Origin: Tenacibaculum gallaicum
GTDB taxonomy: Bacteria > Bacteroidota > Bacteroidia > Flavobacteriales > Flavobacteriaceae
DNA length: 64,000 nucleotides
Reading direction: 5' to 3'
Assembly: GCF_003387615.1 (NCBI RefSeq)
Contig: NZ_QUNS01000003.1
Location: 121,384-185,383 of the forward strand
Shown here: in pieces, positions 7,650 through 15,928 of the stretch
Position numbering within the stretch: position 1 is the first letter of the stretch
Layout: each line of letters begins with the position of its first letter
Position numbers and translations under genes: made by a program
Notes under the pieces: model-generated
The model's database searches: none
What the model was told of the DNA's origin: nothing
The model's input: the letters and a program-made list of their open reading frames with translations, nothing else

Positions 7650-8894
7650 TTATTTTTTAAACTCAGTAATTGTTTTCTTAATAATAGTAATACAGTCTTT
7701 TAATTGCTCTTCGTTCATTACTAACGGTGGTGCAAAGCGGATAATGTTTCCATGAGTTGGTTTTGCTAACAATCCGTTGTCACGTAATTTCATACAAATA
7801 TCCCAAGCGGTTGAACTATCTTCAGTATCATTAATTACAACAGCGTTTAATAACCCCTTACCACGTACTAATCTTACTAACTCATTTTCTTTAGCAAACT
7901 CAGCCAATTCTTCTCTAAAAATTTTACCTAAACGCTCAGCATTTTCAGCTAACTTTTCATCTCTAACTACCTCTAAAGCTGCCATAGCTACCGCTGCCGC
8001 AACAGGGTTTCCTCCAAAAGTAGAACCGTGATTACCAGGTCTAATAACATTCATAATGCTATCATTTGCTAATACTGCAGATACTGGATATGCTCCTCCA
8101 CTTAAAGCCTTACCTAAAATTAAAATATCTGGTTGAACATCTTCATGGTTTACCGCTAATAACTTACCTGTACGTGCAATACCTGTTTGTACTTCATCAG
8201 CTATAAATAATACATTATGCTTTTTACATAACGCTTTAGCCGCTGCTAAATATCCCTCAGAAGGTACATATACTCCAGCTTCTCCTTGAATAGGTTCAGC
8301 CATGAAACCAGCAATATTATCGTTGTTTTCTAACGCCTCTTCTAAAACCTGTAAATTATCATACTCAATTTTGATAAAACCATCAGTAAACGGTCCAAAA
8401 TTCTTACGAGCTACAGGATCGTTTGAAAAAGAAATAATTGTAGTTGTTCTTCCATGGAAGTTATTCTTACAAACAATAATTTGTGCTTCGTTTTCATCAA
8501 TTCCTTTTACTTCATACGCCCATTTTCTACAAATTTTTAAAGCAGTTTCTACAGCTTCAGCACCCGTATTCATTGGTAATAATTTATCAAAACCAAAGTA
8601 TTCAGTTGCAAACTTTTCATACTTTCCTAACATATCGTTATAAAAAGCACGCGATGTTAGTGTTAATGTTTGCGCTTGATTTACCATTGCACCAACAATT
8701 TTTGGGTGACAATGCCCTTGATTTACTGCAGAATAAGCCGATAAAAAATCATAATATTTTTTTCCTTCAACATCCCATACATATACTCCTTCTCCTTTAC
8801 TCAATACTACTGGTAATGGATGGTAGTTATGTGCTCCGTATTTGTTTTCTAAGTCAATCGCTTGTTGCGAAGTTAATTGGTCTAAAACAGCCAT
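7650..8894 (-). CDS. rocD: Ornithine--oxo-acid aminotransferase
   Basis: This 414-residue class III PLP-dependent aminotransferase should move the delta-amino group of ornithine to 2-oxoglutarate, forming glutamate semialdehyde for proline or glutamate synthesis. It has [19 protein letters not shown] near the N-terminus, which is characteristic of ornithine aminotransferase rather than acetylornithine aminotransferase. It also has [14 protein letters not shown] and the catalytic lysine in [11 protein letters not shown] (around residue 260). Length is typical. It appears to be a single-gene unit with a leader of roughly 100 bases holding two TTTCGAAA palindromes. Confidence 0.92.
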   Translation of the reverse strand: MAVLDQLTSQQAIDLENKYGAHNYHPLPVVLSKGEGVYVWDVEGKKYYDFLSAYSAVNQGHCHPKIVGAMVNQAQTLTLTSRAFYNDMLGKYEKFATEYFGFDKLLPMNTGAEAVETALKICRKWAYEVKGIDENEAQIIVCKNNFHGRTTTIISFSNDPVARKNFGPFTDGFIKIEYDNLQVLEEALENNDNIAGFMAEPIQGEAGVYVPSEGYLAAAKALCKKHNVLFIADEVQTGIARTGKLLAVNHEDVQPDILILGKALSGGAYPVSAVLANDSIMNVIRPGNHGSTFGGNPVAAAVAMAALEVVRDEKLAENAERLGKIFREELAEFAKENELVRLVRGKGLLNAVVINDTEDSSTAWDICMKLRDNGLLAKPTHGNIIRFAPPLVMNEEQLKDCITIIKKTITEFKK

Positions 8895-8948
8895 TTTTCT
8901 TAATTTTTAAAAATTTATAAAATAACCATTCCTTATCTACCTTTATCC

Positions 8949-8970
8949 TTTCGAAAAAGAAGTTTCGAAA
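8949..8970. promoter_or_regulatory. Twin TTTCGAAA palindromes in the rocD leader
   Basis: Two perfect 8-bp palindromes TTTCGAAA stand at 8949-8956 and 8963-8970, 14 bp apart from start to start. They lie between the candidate promoter and the rocD start. The spacing suggests a dimeric regulator site, but no regulator can be named. Confidence 0.35.
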
Positions 8971-9002
8971 ATTCAGCGTGGGAAAGAAATCATCCCTAAC
9001 TA

Positions 9003-9010
9003 CAAAAATA
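9003..9010 (-). promoter_or_regulatory. Candidate rocD -7 box (TATTTTTG)
   Basis: The minus strand reads TATTTTTG, a TAnnTTTG match, 108 bp upstream of the rocD start. No good -33 element was seen. Confidence 0.4.
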
Positions 9011-9142
9011 TTAAATTTAGGTGACTTTCTTAGGTTTTAGAGGGTCTAAAATATAAACTACTTAACTTTTTATATGGTTTACAATAAAACCATAGTTAAT
9101 CAGTTTTTTCTATCTTTAAAGAAATTAACTAAATATCATTTT

Positions 9143-9619
9143 ATGAAAAAAATCTTATTTTTATTACTGCTTTCAATAGTCGTAATCGGGTGTAAATCTA
9201 CATCTGTAACTAACACTAAACTTGACAACAAAACTGAACGAATGCTAAAAGGTAACTGGACCATTACTGCTGTAAATTTCCCAGGTTCTAACTATCTAAA
9301 AGTAAATTCTTTTAATTTAGAAGATTCTAGCTGCTTTATTGGTAGTGATTGGAGCTTTATTTCAAACAATAACAAAGGGCAAATGAGCTTAAACAATCCA
9401 AGTACAGATTGTAAAAACTTTAGCTCGCCAATTACTTGGTATGTTAATAAAGATGGTAATTTTGTTTTAAAGATTATTAATAACCATAAAGCAAAAGAAG
9501 TAAACCACGGATATATCTTAAATATAAATAATGTTACAGAAACTAGCTTCGATTTAATTGACAAAGTAAACGTTGCTGGTCAAGTAAAAAACATTACCTA
9601 TTCATTTCAAAGACAATAA
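9143..9619 (+). CDS. Lipocalin-like lipoprotein
   Basis: The frame is open from 9074, but ATG 9143 gives a clear lipoprotein signal peptide (MKKILFLLLLSIVVIGC; lipobox VIGC), so I use that start. The mature part of about 140 residues contains MLKGNWTITAVNFPGS, the beginning of a lipocalin-like domain as seen in Bacteroidetes lipoproteins. Lipocalin-like proteins often bind small hydrophobic ligands; no ligand can be named. It sits 14 bp before an OmpA-family gene, a pairing that recurs in flavobacteria and suggests an envelope role. Confidence 0.75.
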   Translation: MKKILFLLLLSIVVIGCKSTSVTNTKLDNKTERMLKGNWTITAVNFPGSNYLKVNSFNLEDSSCFIGSDWSFISNNNKGQMSLNNPSTDCKNFSSPITWYVNKDGNFVLKIINNHKAKEVNHGYILNINNVTETSFDLIDKVNVAGQVKNITYSFQRQ

Positions 9620-9633
9620 CTAATAAAAACATT

Positions 9634-10329
9634 ATGAAAAAATCAATCATTTATAGTTTATCAATTTTATTTTTAGCAGGAACTATTTTTACTTCTTGTA
9701 AATCTATACAAAATGCTAATAATACTCAAAAAGGTGCTGCTATTGGTACCGCTGCTGGAGCTGTTATTGGAGCCGTTATTGGTAACAATGTAGGAAGCGG
9801 AAAAAACTCAGAACTTGGAGCTATTTTAGGTGGTGTTGTTGGTGGTGTTGCTGGTGGTGTAATTGGTAACAAAATGGACAAACAAGCTCGTGAGATTGAA
9901 GAAGCGTTACCTGGAGCAGAAGTTGAAAGAGTTGGTGAAGGTATTAAACTTACTTTAGGCGAAAATGCTGTTCGATTTGCTACTAACAAAGCTACTTTAA
10001 CACCTACTGCTAAAGCTAACTTAAATAAATTAGTGCCTGTTTTTAAAGATTATGGAGATACTAATATTGTAATTTATGGTTATACAGATAGTACTGGTAG
10101 AGTTGAATACAACCAAACTCTTTCAGAAAAAAGAGCTAACTCTGTAAGAAGCTACTTAGCTAGTAAAGGAGTAAACAACAGTCGTTTTGAAACTAAAGGA
10201 CTTGGTGTTAAAGACCCTATAGCTACAAACGACACTGCTGAAGGAAGAAGTAAAAACAGACGTGTTGAGTTTGCTATTGTTGCAAACCAACAAATGATAA
10301 AAGAAGCTAAAAAAGAAGCAGGTAAATAA
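9634..10329 (+). CDS. OmpA-family lipoprotein with glycine zipper (YiaD-like)
   Basis: This 231-residue protein has a lipoprotein signal (IFTSC). Next come two glycine-zipper blocks (GAAIGTAAGAVIGAVIG and GAILGGVVGGVAGGVIGNKMD) and a C-terminal OmpA peptidoglycan-binding domain (VIYGYTDSTGRVEYNQTLSE, then RANSVRSYL and RSKNRRVEF). The TDSTG and NRRVE residues bind meso-diaminopimelate in this family. It probably anchors the outer membrane to peptidoglycan. It is cotranscribed with the lipocalin-like gene and closed by a strong terminator. Confidence 0.88.
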   Translation: MKKSIIYSLSILFLAGTIFTSCKSIQNANNTQKGAAIGTAAGAVIGAVIGNNVGSGKNSELGAILGGVVGGVAGGVIGNKMDKQAREIEEALPGAEVERVGEGIKLTLGENAVRFATNKATLTPTAKANLNKLVPVFKDYGDTNIVIYGYTDSTGRVEYNQTLSEKRANSVRSYLASKGVNNSRFETKGLGVKDPIATNDTAEGRSKNRRVEFAIVANQQMIKEAKKEAGK

Positions 10330-10351
10330 AAAAGCCTTCACAACAAAGATT

Positions 10352-10383
10352 AAAGACTACTCTAAATGAGTAGTCTTTTTTTT
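10352..10383 (+). terminator. Intrinsic terminator after the OmpA gene
   Basis: Perfect 11-bp arms AAAGACTACTC (10352-10362) and GAGTAGTCTTT (10368-10378) with a 5-base loop are followed by more T. Confidence 0.9.
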
Positions 10384-10405
10384 ATCTTCAAACCATATCT
10401 TTTCC

Positions 10406-10413
10406 TAATTTTG
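10406..10413 (+). promoter_or_regulatory. Promoter -7 box of rlmD (TAATTTTG)
   Basis: TAATTTTG matches TAnnTTTG, 23 bp upstream of the rlmD start and just after the preceding terminator. Confidence 0.5.
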
Positions 10414-10436
10414 CACACCATAAATCATAGTATAGA

Positions 10437-11888
10437 ATGCCAAGAAGAGAGCGAAATAAGTTTGTAAAGAGAGGACAAATCATTGAAATTTTAATTGAAG
10501 ATTATGCCTTCGGTGGAAAAGGAATTGGAAGAATACGTTCAGAAGAAGGTGTTTTTGTTGTTTTTGTTCCTAACACATTACCGGGGCAATTGGTAAAAGC
10601 ACGTGTAGATAAATCAAAAAAGAAATATGCCGAGTGTAAGTTAATTGATGTTTTAAAACATTCTGATGACGAAATAACTGTTCCTTATCAAGACATCCCT
10701 GGAGCGCCTTACATTCAATTACCTATTGAATTACAACACAAATACAAACAAGAAAGTACTTTATCTTTATTTAAACGCATTGGTAAAGTTGAAAACATTG
10801 AAGATTTATTTGATGAGTTTATCGCTTCTCCAAACGTATTCCATTACCGAAATAAAATGGAATATGGATTTTCTGCTATTGGTTACGATCGTGAAAACAA
10901 AACCGATGTAGATGAATTTACCTTAGGTTTTAAACGTCGTGGTGTTTGGTGGATGGGTGATAATCTTGAAAAAGACTCTGGTTTATTTGACAAGCATGTT
11001 GAAGATAACATCACAAATATTAGAGAGTATTGTGTTAAGACAGGATTAGCGCCTTGGCATGGTCCTAAAAAAGAAGGTTTTTTTAGATATTTTGTAGTAC
11101 GTAAATCATACAAAACCGATGAGTTATTATTCAACTTAGTAACCACTTCTCACGATTTACCTAAATTCGATTTAGAAAAATTCGCTAATTATTTAGTAGA
11201 ATTATTTGGTGATAGAGTGGCTGGTATACTACATACTATTAATGATGAAACTGGTGATAGAACTATCGCAACTTCAGGAAGCATTAAATTAGTATATGGA
11301 AAAGATAAAATTGTTGAAGAATTATTAGGCTTAAATTTTGAAATTAGTATGAAAAGCTTTTTTCAAACCAATCCTAAATCTGCCGAAAAACTATATACCA
11401 AAGTAGTTGATTATGCGTTAGAAAACAAAGAAGCTATAGATAATACTGTAGTAATGGATCTATTCTGTGGAACGGGAACTATTGGTCAAATTATCGCTTC
11501 AAAGTCAAATAACACTAAAATTGTTGGTGTAGATATTGTAGCTTCTGCTGTTGAAGATGCTAAGAAAAATGCAGAACGAAACAATATTGAAGGATTACAA
11601 TTTTACGCTGCTGATGTAGGAAAGTTTTTAAACGAACACCCGCAGTATAAAAATAAAATTAGGACTATTATTTTAGATCCAGCTCGTGCGGGGATTGCAC
11701 CAAAGACGCTTAAAAAGATTATAAACTTAAATGCTGACAGAATGGTTTATGTATCTTGTAACCCAGCAACACAAGCTCGTGACACGGAGGAATTGATGAA
11801 CAGCGGATATCAATTAAAAAAGATTAGTTTAGTAGATCAATTTCCACATACATCACATATAGAAACGGTGGTTTTGTTTGAGAAGTAA
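10437..11888 (+). CDS. rlmD: 23S rRNA (uracil-5-)-methyltransferase, RlmD type
   Basis: This 483-residue SAM-dependent RNA m5U methyltransferase has an N-terminal TRAM domain (GQIIEILIEDYAFGGKGIGR) for RNA binding. The C-terminal Rossmann core has MDLFCGTGTIG and the catalytic block ILDPARAGI plus VYVSCNPATQARD, where C is the nucleophile. The expected substrate is U1939 of 23S rRNA. The cysteine cluster that holds a 4Fe-4S centre in E. coli RlmD is absent: the matching stretch reads VPYQDIPGAPYIQL. The exact target could therefore differ (RlmCD-like). The gene is followed closely by a broken four-helix-bundle gene and DUF6452/DUF6048. Confidence 0.85.
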   Translation: MPRRERNKFVKRGQIIEILIEDYAFGGKGIGRIRSEEGVFVVFVPNTLPGQLVKARVDKSKKKYAECKLIDVLKHSDDEITVPYQDIPGAPYIQLPIELQHKYKQESTLSLFKRIGKVENIEDLFDEFIASPNVFHYRNKMEYGFSAIGYDRENKTDVDEFTLGFKRRGVWWMGDNLEKDSGLFDKHVEDNITNIREYCVKTGLAPWHGPKKEGFFRYFVVRKSYKTDELLFNLVTTSHDLPKFDLEKFANYLVELFGDRVAGILHTINDETGDRTIATSGSIKLVYGKDKIVEELLGLNFEISMKSFFQTNPKSAEKLYTKVVDYALENKEAIDNTVVMDLFCGTGTIGQIIASKSNNTKIVGVDIVASAVEDAKKNAERNNIEGLQFYAADVGKFLNEHPQYKNKIRTIILDPARAGIAPKTLKKIINLNADRMVYVSCNPATQARDTEELMNSGYQLKKISLVDQFPHTSHIETVVLFEK

Positions 11889-11898
11889 TATGGTTGAG

Positions 11899-11928
11899 TT
11901 GATTCGTTTAATTGTTTAAAGGTTTATT
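11899..11928 (+). repeat. GTTTA heptad repeat, left flank
   Basis: GTTTA occurs at about 7-base steps (GTTTAATTGTTTAAAGGTTTA) just before the four-helix-bundle gene. A similar array in opposite orientation follows the gene at about 12290-12318. Together they form imperfect inverted flanks. Confidence 0.5.
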
Positions 11929-11932
11929 TACT

Positions 11933-12295
11933 ATGAAAATTTATTCTTTTGAAAAATTAGAAGTTTGGAGAGAAAGTATCTCACTAACTAAATATATATA
12001 TAGTTTAACTGATAGCTTTCCCATAAATGAAAATTTCGGATTAACCTCACAACTTAGAAGAGCTACAGTTTCAATAGCCTCTAACTTAGCAGAAGGTACA
12101 GTACGAAAAAGTAATAAAGATAAAAGCACGTTTTATTACTATTTCTTATAGTTCAGCAATGGAAGTGTTAAATCAACTCATAATCTCAAGAGAACTAAAC
12201 TATATTTCTGAAAAAGATTATATTTTAGTCAGAAAAAGCTAGAAAAGATAACCAATATGTTAAACGCATTAAGAAAATCTCAACTTAACGCATAA
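11933..12295 (+). pseudogene. Four-helix-bundle protein (rRNA-intervening-sequence / Avd-like), frameshifted
   Basis: The start MKIYSFEKLEVWRESISL and the block LTSQLRRATVSIASNLAEGT are diagnostic of the S23/four-helix-bundle family. The first frame stops at 12151. The protein continues in another frame from about 12141 (ISYSSAMEVLNQLIISREL) to a stop at 12242. It then resumes in the third frame (KKLEKITNMLNALRKSQLNA) to 12293-12295. Two small indels therefore break an otherwise complete gene of about 120 codons. Family members lie in 23S rRNA insertions or beside diversity-generating retroelements, but many are solitary, as here. Confidence 0.8.
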
Positions 12296-12318
12296 ACAAC
12301 TAAACAGATAAACAATTA
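12288..12318 (-). repeat. GTTTA heptad repeat, right flank
   Basis: The minus strand shows GTTTA units at about 7-base steps (reverse of TAAACAACTAAACAGATAAAC). It mirrors the left flank of the four-helix-bundle pseudogene. Confidence 0.45.
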
Positions 12319-12319
12319 T

Positions 12320-12796
12320 ATGAAAAAATACATTGCTCTATTCATACTTATAGCAGGTTTAATAGCTTGTGAAAAAGATGATTTCTGTACACAAAACCCT
12401 GTAACACCTAACTTAGTGCTTCGTTTTTATGATAAAGATGAAAACAATGAATTAAAAAATTTTGAACGTCTTTCGATCATTGCCGAAGGTAAAACCGATA
12501 GTCTTTTTACAAATATGACTAATGATAGTATTGCTATTCCTTTAAACAGTTTATCTCAAAAAACAGTGTACACCTTAAAAATGAATGATGTAGATGGTAA
12601 TATCGTAAATAATCAAGTTGCTACACTTACTATTGAATACAACCCTGAAGAGGAGTATATATCTCGTTCATGTGGTTTCAGAATTATTTTTGAAAATACA
12701 ACTCTAAACCATACAGGCTGGATAGATAGCTTATCAACTACAGAAATTCCTTTAATCGATAATCAAATAAGCGCTCATGTACAAGTATTTCATTAG
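12320..12796 (+). CDS. DUF6452 family lipoprotein
   Basis: This 158-residue protein has a lipoprotein signal peptide (LIAGLIACEKDD). The N-terminal CEKDDFCTQNPVTPNLVLRF and the later SRSCGFRIIFE fit the Bacteroidetes DUF6452 family. Function is unknown. Its end overlaps the start of the next gene by 20 bp in another frame. The order rlmD, DUF6452, DUF6048 recurs in flavobacteria to my knowledge, which suggests a linked envelope role for the last two. Confidence 0.75.
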   Translation: MKKYIALFILIAGLIACEKDDFCTQNPVTPNLVLRFYDKDENNELKNFERLSIIAEGKTDSLFTNMTNDSIAIPLNSLSQKTVYTLKMNDVDGNIVNNQVATLTIEYNPEEEYISRSCGFRIIFENTTLNHTGWIDSLSTTEIPLIDNQISAHVQVFH

Positions 12797-13505
12797 TTTA
12801 TGTTTCGTATGTGTATTTGTGAACGGATACTCACAAGTAAATACAACTAAAAAAGAAAAAACCAAAGAAAAAAAAGATACCATTACTTATAAAACAGGAT
12901 ATGGTTTACGCCTTGGGTTAGATATTAGCAAACCTGGTCTTTCTTTAATTGATAAAAGCTATAGTGGTTTAGAACTCGTTGGTGACTATCGTATTTCTAA
13001 TAAATGGTATATCGCTACAGAATTAGGATTTGAAGATGAAACTACCTATGAAGATTTTTCTTCTTCAACCTCTAAAGGAAGTTATATTAGACTTGGAGCA
13101 AATTATAATGCTTACGAAAATTGGTTAGACATGAATAACGAAATTTTTGTGGGTATGCGTTATGGTTTTGCCATCTTTGATCACACGTTAAACAGCTATC
13201 AACCTAATGTATCTTCAGGTACTGAAAACATCCCTCCTTACTTTCCTTCAACCCCTGTAACAACACCTATATCTGATAGTGGACTTACCGCTCATTGGAC
13301 TGAATTTCAACTAGGTATAAAATCCGAAACTTTTAAAAACCTGTTTATAGGTTTTAGTTTTTCGTATAAAATCATGTTAAGTGTTGACGACCAAAAAGGC
13401 TTTAAAACTCTTTATACACCTGGTTTTAATCGTGTTTTTGAAAGTAGTACAGGCTTCGGATTTAATTATACAATATCGTACTTAATCCCTTTTGTTAATA
13501 AATAA
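12777..13505 (+). CDS. DUF6048 family outer-membrane-like protein
   Basis: This 242-residue protein has a signal peptide (YFISLCFVCVFVNGYSQ) followed by a lysine-rich stretch and then a beta-strand rich body. Examples are GYGLRLGLDISKPGLSL, GDYRISNKWYIATELGFED and, near the end, a likely last strand ending SYLIPFVNK. This is what a small outer-membrane beta barrel looks like, and it fits DUF6048. It is translationally coupled with the DUF6452 gene through a 20-bp overlap. Function is unknown. Confidence 0.75.
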   Translation: MYKYFISLCFVCVFVNGYSQVNTTKKEKTKEKKDTITYKTGYGLRLGLDISKPGLSLIDKSYSGLELVGDYRISNKWYIATELGFEDETTYEDFSSSTSKGSYIRLGANYNAYENWLDMNNEIFVGMRYGFAIFDHTLNSYQPNVSSGTENIPPYFPSTPVTTPISDSGLTAHWTEFQLGIKSETFKNLFIGFSFSYKIMLSVDDQKGFKTLYTPGFNRVFESSTGFGFNYTISYLIPFVNK

Positions 13506-13565
13506 ACTATCAGCATACGCTTGATTTCACTAACTTTACTGCCTGAATAATAAAACTTATTAACA

Positions 13566-14513
13566 ATGAATAAAATTCCAAGCGTAAACTTAGCAGATTT
13601 TTTATCGGACGATACTGAAAGAAAGCAAAAATTCATCAATGAAATTGGTGACGCTTATGAGAATATAGGATTTGTAGCATTAAAAGGGCACTTTTTAGAC
13701 GATGAACTAGTAGGCAACTTATATGCTGAAATCAAAAATTTTTTTGATTTACCTACAGATGTAAAAGAAAAATATGAAATTCCAGGTATTGGAGGTCAAA
13801 GAGGATATGTTTCATTTGGTAAAGAAAGTGCTAAAGGGAAAAAAGAAGGAGACTTAAAAGAGTTTTGGCATTTTGGTCAGTATGTTGATGCTGACTCAAA
13901 ATACGCAAAAGAATATCCTGAAAATGTAGAAGTTGAAGAACTTCCTAGCTTTAACAAAGTTGGTAAAGAAGCTTACCAAATGTTAGAAAAAACTGCAAAA
14001 TACGTTTTACGCTCGTTAGCATTACACTTAGGGTTAGAAGAAACTTATTTTGATAATTACATTAAAAACGGAAATAGTATTTTACGTCCAATTCACTACC
14101 CTCCTATCACTACCGAACCTAAAGGAGCCGTAAGAGCTGCTGCACATGGTGACATTAACTTAATTACTTTGTTAATGGGAGCTCAAGGAAAAGGGCTACA
14201 AGTACAAAACCATAAAGGAGAATGGATTGATGCCATAGCTGAAGAAGATGAATTAATGATTAATGTTGGTGATATGTTATCACGCCATAGTAATAATAAA
14301 TTAAAATCAACAATTCACCGTGTAACCAACCCTCCCAAAGAATTATGGGGAACATCACGTTATTCAATTCCGTTTTTTATGCATCCTGTTTCTGATATGA
14401 AACTAGATGTTTTAGATAACTGTATTAATGAAAACAACCCTAAACAGTTTGAAGATATAACTGCTGGTGAGTTTTTAGATGAACGTTTACGCGAGTTAGG
14501 ATTGAAAAAATAA
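13566..14513 (+). CDS. Isopenicillin N synthase-like Fe(II)/2-oxoglutarate oxygenase
   Basis: This 315-residue protein has the DIOX_N region (IGDAYENIGFVALKGH) and a 2OG-FeII jelly roll. The iron ligands are H and D in AAHGDINLITLL and the distal H in STIHRVTNP. RYSIPFF carries the arginine that binds 2-oxoglutarate. It is an oxidase of an unknown small molecule; no beta-lactam pathway is nearby, so isopenicillin synthesis is not implied. The SUI1-like gene follows after 5 bp. Confidence 0.82.
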   Translation: MNKIPSVNLADFLSDDTERKQKFINEIGDAYENIGFVALKGHFLDDELVGNLYAEIKNFFDLPTDVKEKYEIPGIGGQRGYVSFGKESAKGKKEGDLKEFWHFGQYVDADSKYAKEYPENVEVEELPSFNKVGKEAYQMLEKTAKYVLRSLALHLGLEETYFDNYIKNGNSILRPIHYPPITTEPKGAVRAAAHGDINLITLLMGAQGKGLQVQNHKGEWIDAIAEEDELMINVGDMLSRHSNNKLKSTIHRVTNPPKELWGTSRYSIPFFMHPVSDMKLDVLDNCINENNPKQFEDITAGEFLDERLRELGLKK

Positions 14514-14518
14514 ATCTA

Positions 14519-14842
14519 ATGGATTTACAAGATCAATTAAAAAATTTATTTCCAGAGCATCAGTTTGAAGAAAAACCTACAGAAAAGAAACCTGATATTT
14601 GGCTACAAGAAGAACCTATTCTTTGCAAGTATGAAAAACGAAAAGGGAAGCCAGTTACCATTATAGATGGATATAACGGAGCTACTCAAGATTTTAAAAA
14701 ACTAGCTAAAGAAATTAAAACTAAACTGAGTGTTGGTGGTAGTTTTAAAGATGATACTATTATTATTCAAGGAGATTATAGAGATACTATAATGCAACTT
14801 TTAAAAGATAAAGGATTTAACGTAAAACGCGTTGGTGGATAA
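14519..14842 (+). CDS. SUI1/eIF1-like translation factor
   Basis: This 107-residue protein carries the SUI1 fold at residues 35-105 (KRKGKPVTIIDGYNG, then LAKEIKTKLSVGGSFKDDT and GFNVKRVGG). Bacterial SUI1 proteins (YciH type) are thought to touch the 30S P site and affect start selection. Length and domain order are normal. It is the last gene of a unit with the oxygenase and ends at a clear terminator. Confidence 0.88.
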   Translation: MDLQDQLKNLFPEHQFEEKPTEKKPDIWLQEEPILCKYEKRKGKPVTIIDGYNGATQDFKKLAKEIKTKLSVGGSFKDDTIIIQGDYRDTIMQLLKDKGFNVKRVGG

Positions 14843-14844
14843 GT

Positions 14845-14880
14845 AAAAATGTCGAGAATTTTATTCTTCGACATTTTTTT
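14845..14880 (+). terminator. Intrinsic terminator
   Basis: AAAATGTCGA pairs with TCGACATTTT with a short extension and one bulge, followed by seven T. Confidence 0.85.
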
Positions 14881-14930
14881 ATATTTACATCTTTTGTAAA
14901 GTATTAAATATCAACCAATAAATAATAACG

Positions 14931-14955
14931 TATAAAATAAACCGTTTATTTTATA
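14931..14955. promoter_or_regulatory. 25-bp palindrome before the DUF1835 operon
   Basis: TATAAAATAAAC (14931-14942) and GTTTATTTTATA (14944-14955) are perfect 12-base arms about a single central C. The site ends 28 bp upstream of the operon start. The lack of a loop argues for a protein-binding site rather than an RNA hairpin. No regulator gene is adjacent. Confidence 0.5.
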
Positions 14956-14983
14956 TAAAGAAATCAACCAATTCCCTCAAATC

Positions 14984-15928
14984 ATGAAACATTCTTTATT
15001 ACACATAACTAATGGAGACGTCACAACTCAAAGACTTCAAAAATTAAACATTGAAGGTGATATTATTACGTGGCGCGAAATGTTATGTGAAGGAAAAACA
15101 TCAGTAGACGTAGGTAGTGAAGACTTTTGGAAAACCCGCTTTGACTTTTTAAAAACTACCTATAAAGTTACCAAGAAGAAATTTATAGATTATACCCTTA
15201 AAGAATACCGCAACCTTTGTAACCAAAAACAACAAGACGAAATTGTTTTATGGTTTGAATACGATTTATTTTGTCAAGTAAATATGTTAGCAGTAATAAG
15301 CTGGCTAAAAAGATACCGTAAAAACCACAAAATATCTTTAGTTACAAGTGGTAAAATAGATAACTCTAAAAAACTATATGGTTTAGGTGAATTATCTGCC
15401 CCCCAATTAATAGAACATTTTAATAATAAAATAGAACTATCTCAAAACGATATTGAGTATGCTGACTACATTTGGCAACTATATTGTTCTGATAGTCCAT
15501 TACCTCTTGAAAATGCACATAAATTTAATCCAGAATCACCATTTGTATATCTCGAAAGTGCTATAAAAGCACATTTACTTCGTTTTCCTTCTATTGAAAA
15601 TGGATTAAATCATATTGAAAATAATATTTTAAAAGTAGCTAACGAACATACATTTGCTAACCAAGATGAACTTTTAACTAACCTTTTAACTTATCAAGAA
15701 AACTACGGATTTGGTGATATTCAATACATTAACAAACTTGAAAGTCTTAAAAAGTTATTTACCTCATTTGATCCTGTAAAACTTAGTAAAACAGGTAAAA
15801 AAGTGTTGCAAAACCAAACTAACTATTATGCAAAAATTCGTTCTGATTTTTCGTATCTTGGTGGCGCAAAAAAATACAGCTATCTCTATGTAAACTCTAC
15901 TGATAAGCTGTTAAAAATTACATCGTAA
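14984..15928 (+). CDS. DUF1835 domain-containing protein
   Basis: This 314-residue protein opens LLHITNGDVTTQRLQKLNIE and continues GDIITWREMLCEGKT, the signature of DUF1835. Conserved later parts include QQDEIVLWFEYDLFCQVNML, with its WFEYDLFCQ core. The domain has been compared with small-molecule or nucleotide-binding folds, but no reaction is established. Its stop codon abuts the ATG of the nucleoside phosphorylase directly (TAAATG), and the phosphorylase abuts the next gene in the same way. The three proteins are therefore likely made in fixed ratio. Confidence 0.8.
   Translation: MKHSLLHITNGDVTTQRLQKLNIEGDIITWREMLCEGKTSVDVGSEDFWKTRFDFLKTTYKVTKKKFIDYTLKEYRNLCNQKQQDEIVLWFEYDLFCQVNMLAVISWLKRYRKNHKISLVTSGKIDNSKKLYGLGELSAPQLIEHFNNKIELSQNDIEYADYIWQLYCSDSPLPLENAHKFNPESPFVYLESAIKAHLLRFPSIENGLNHIENNILKVANEHTFANQDELLTNLLTYQENYGFGDIQYINKLESLKKLFTSFDPVKLSKTGKKVLQNQTNYYAKIRSDFSYLGGAKKYSYLYVNSTDKLLKITS

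Noticed and set aside
8483..8920. Plus-strand ORF of 145 codons opposite rocD
   Set aside because: It lies wholly antisense to a well-conserved aminotransferase gene, has leucine- and histidine-rich low-complexity sequence, and no promoter.
11933..12295. Part of a diversity-generating retroelement (Avd)
   Set aside because: No reverse transcriptase, template or variable repeat is nearby; the four-helix-bundle gene is solitary and broken.
13566..14513. Isopenicillin N synthase of a beta-lactam cluster
   Set aside because: The protein is only a general Fe(II)/2-oxoglutarate oxygenase; no ACV synthetase or related gene lies nearby.
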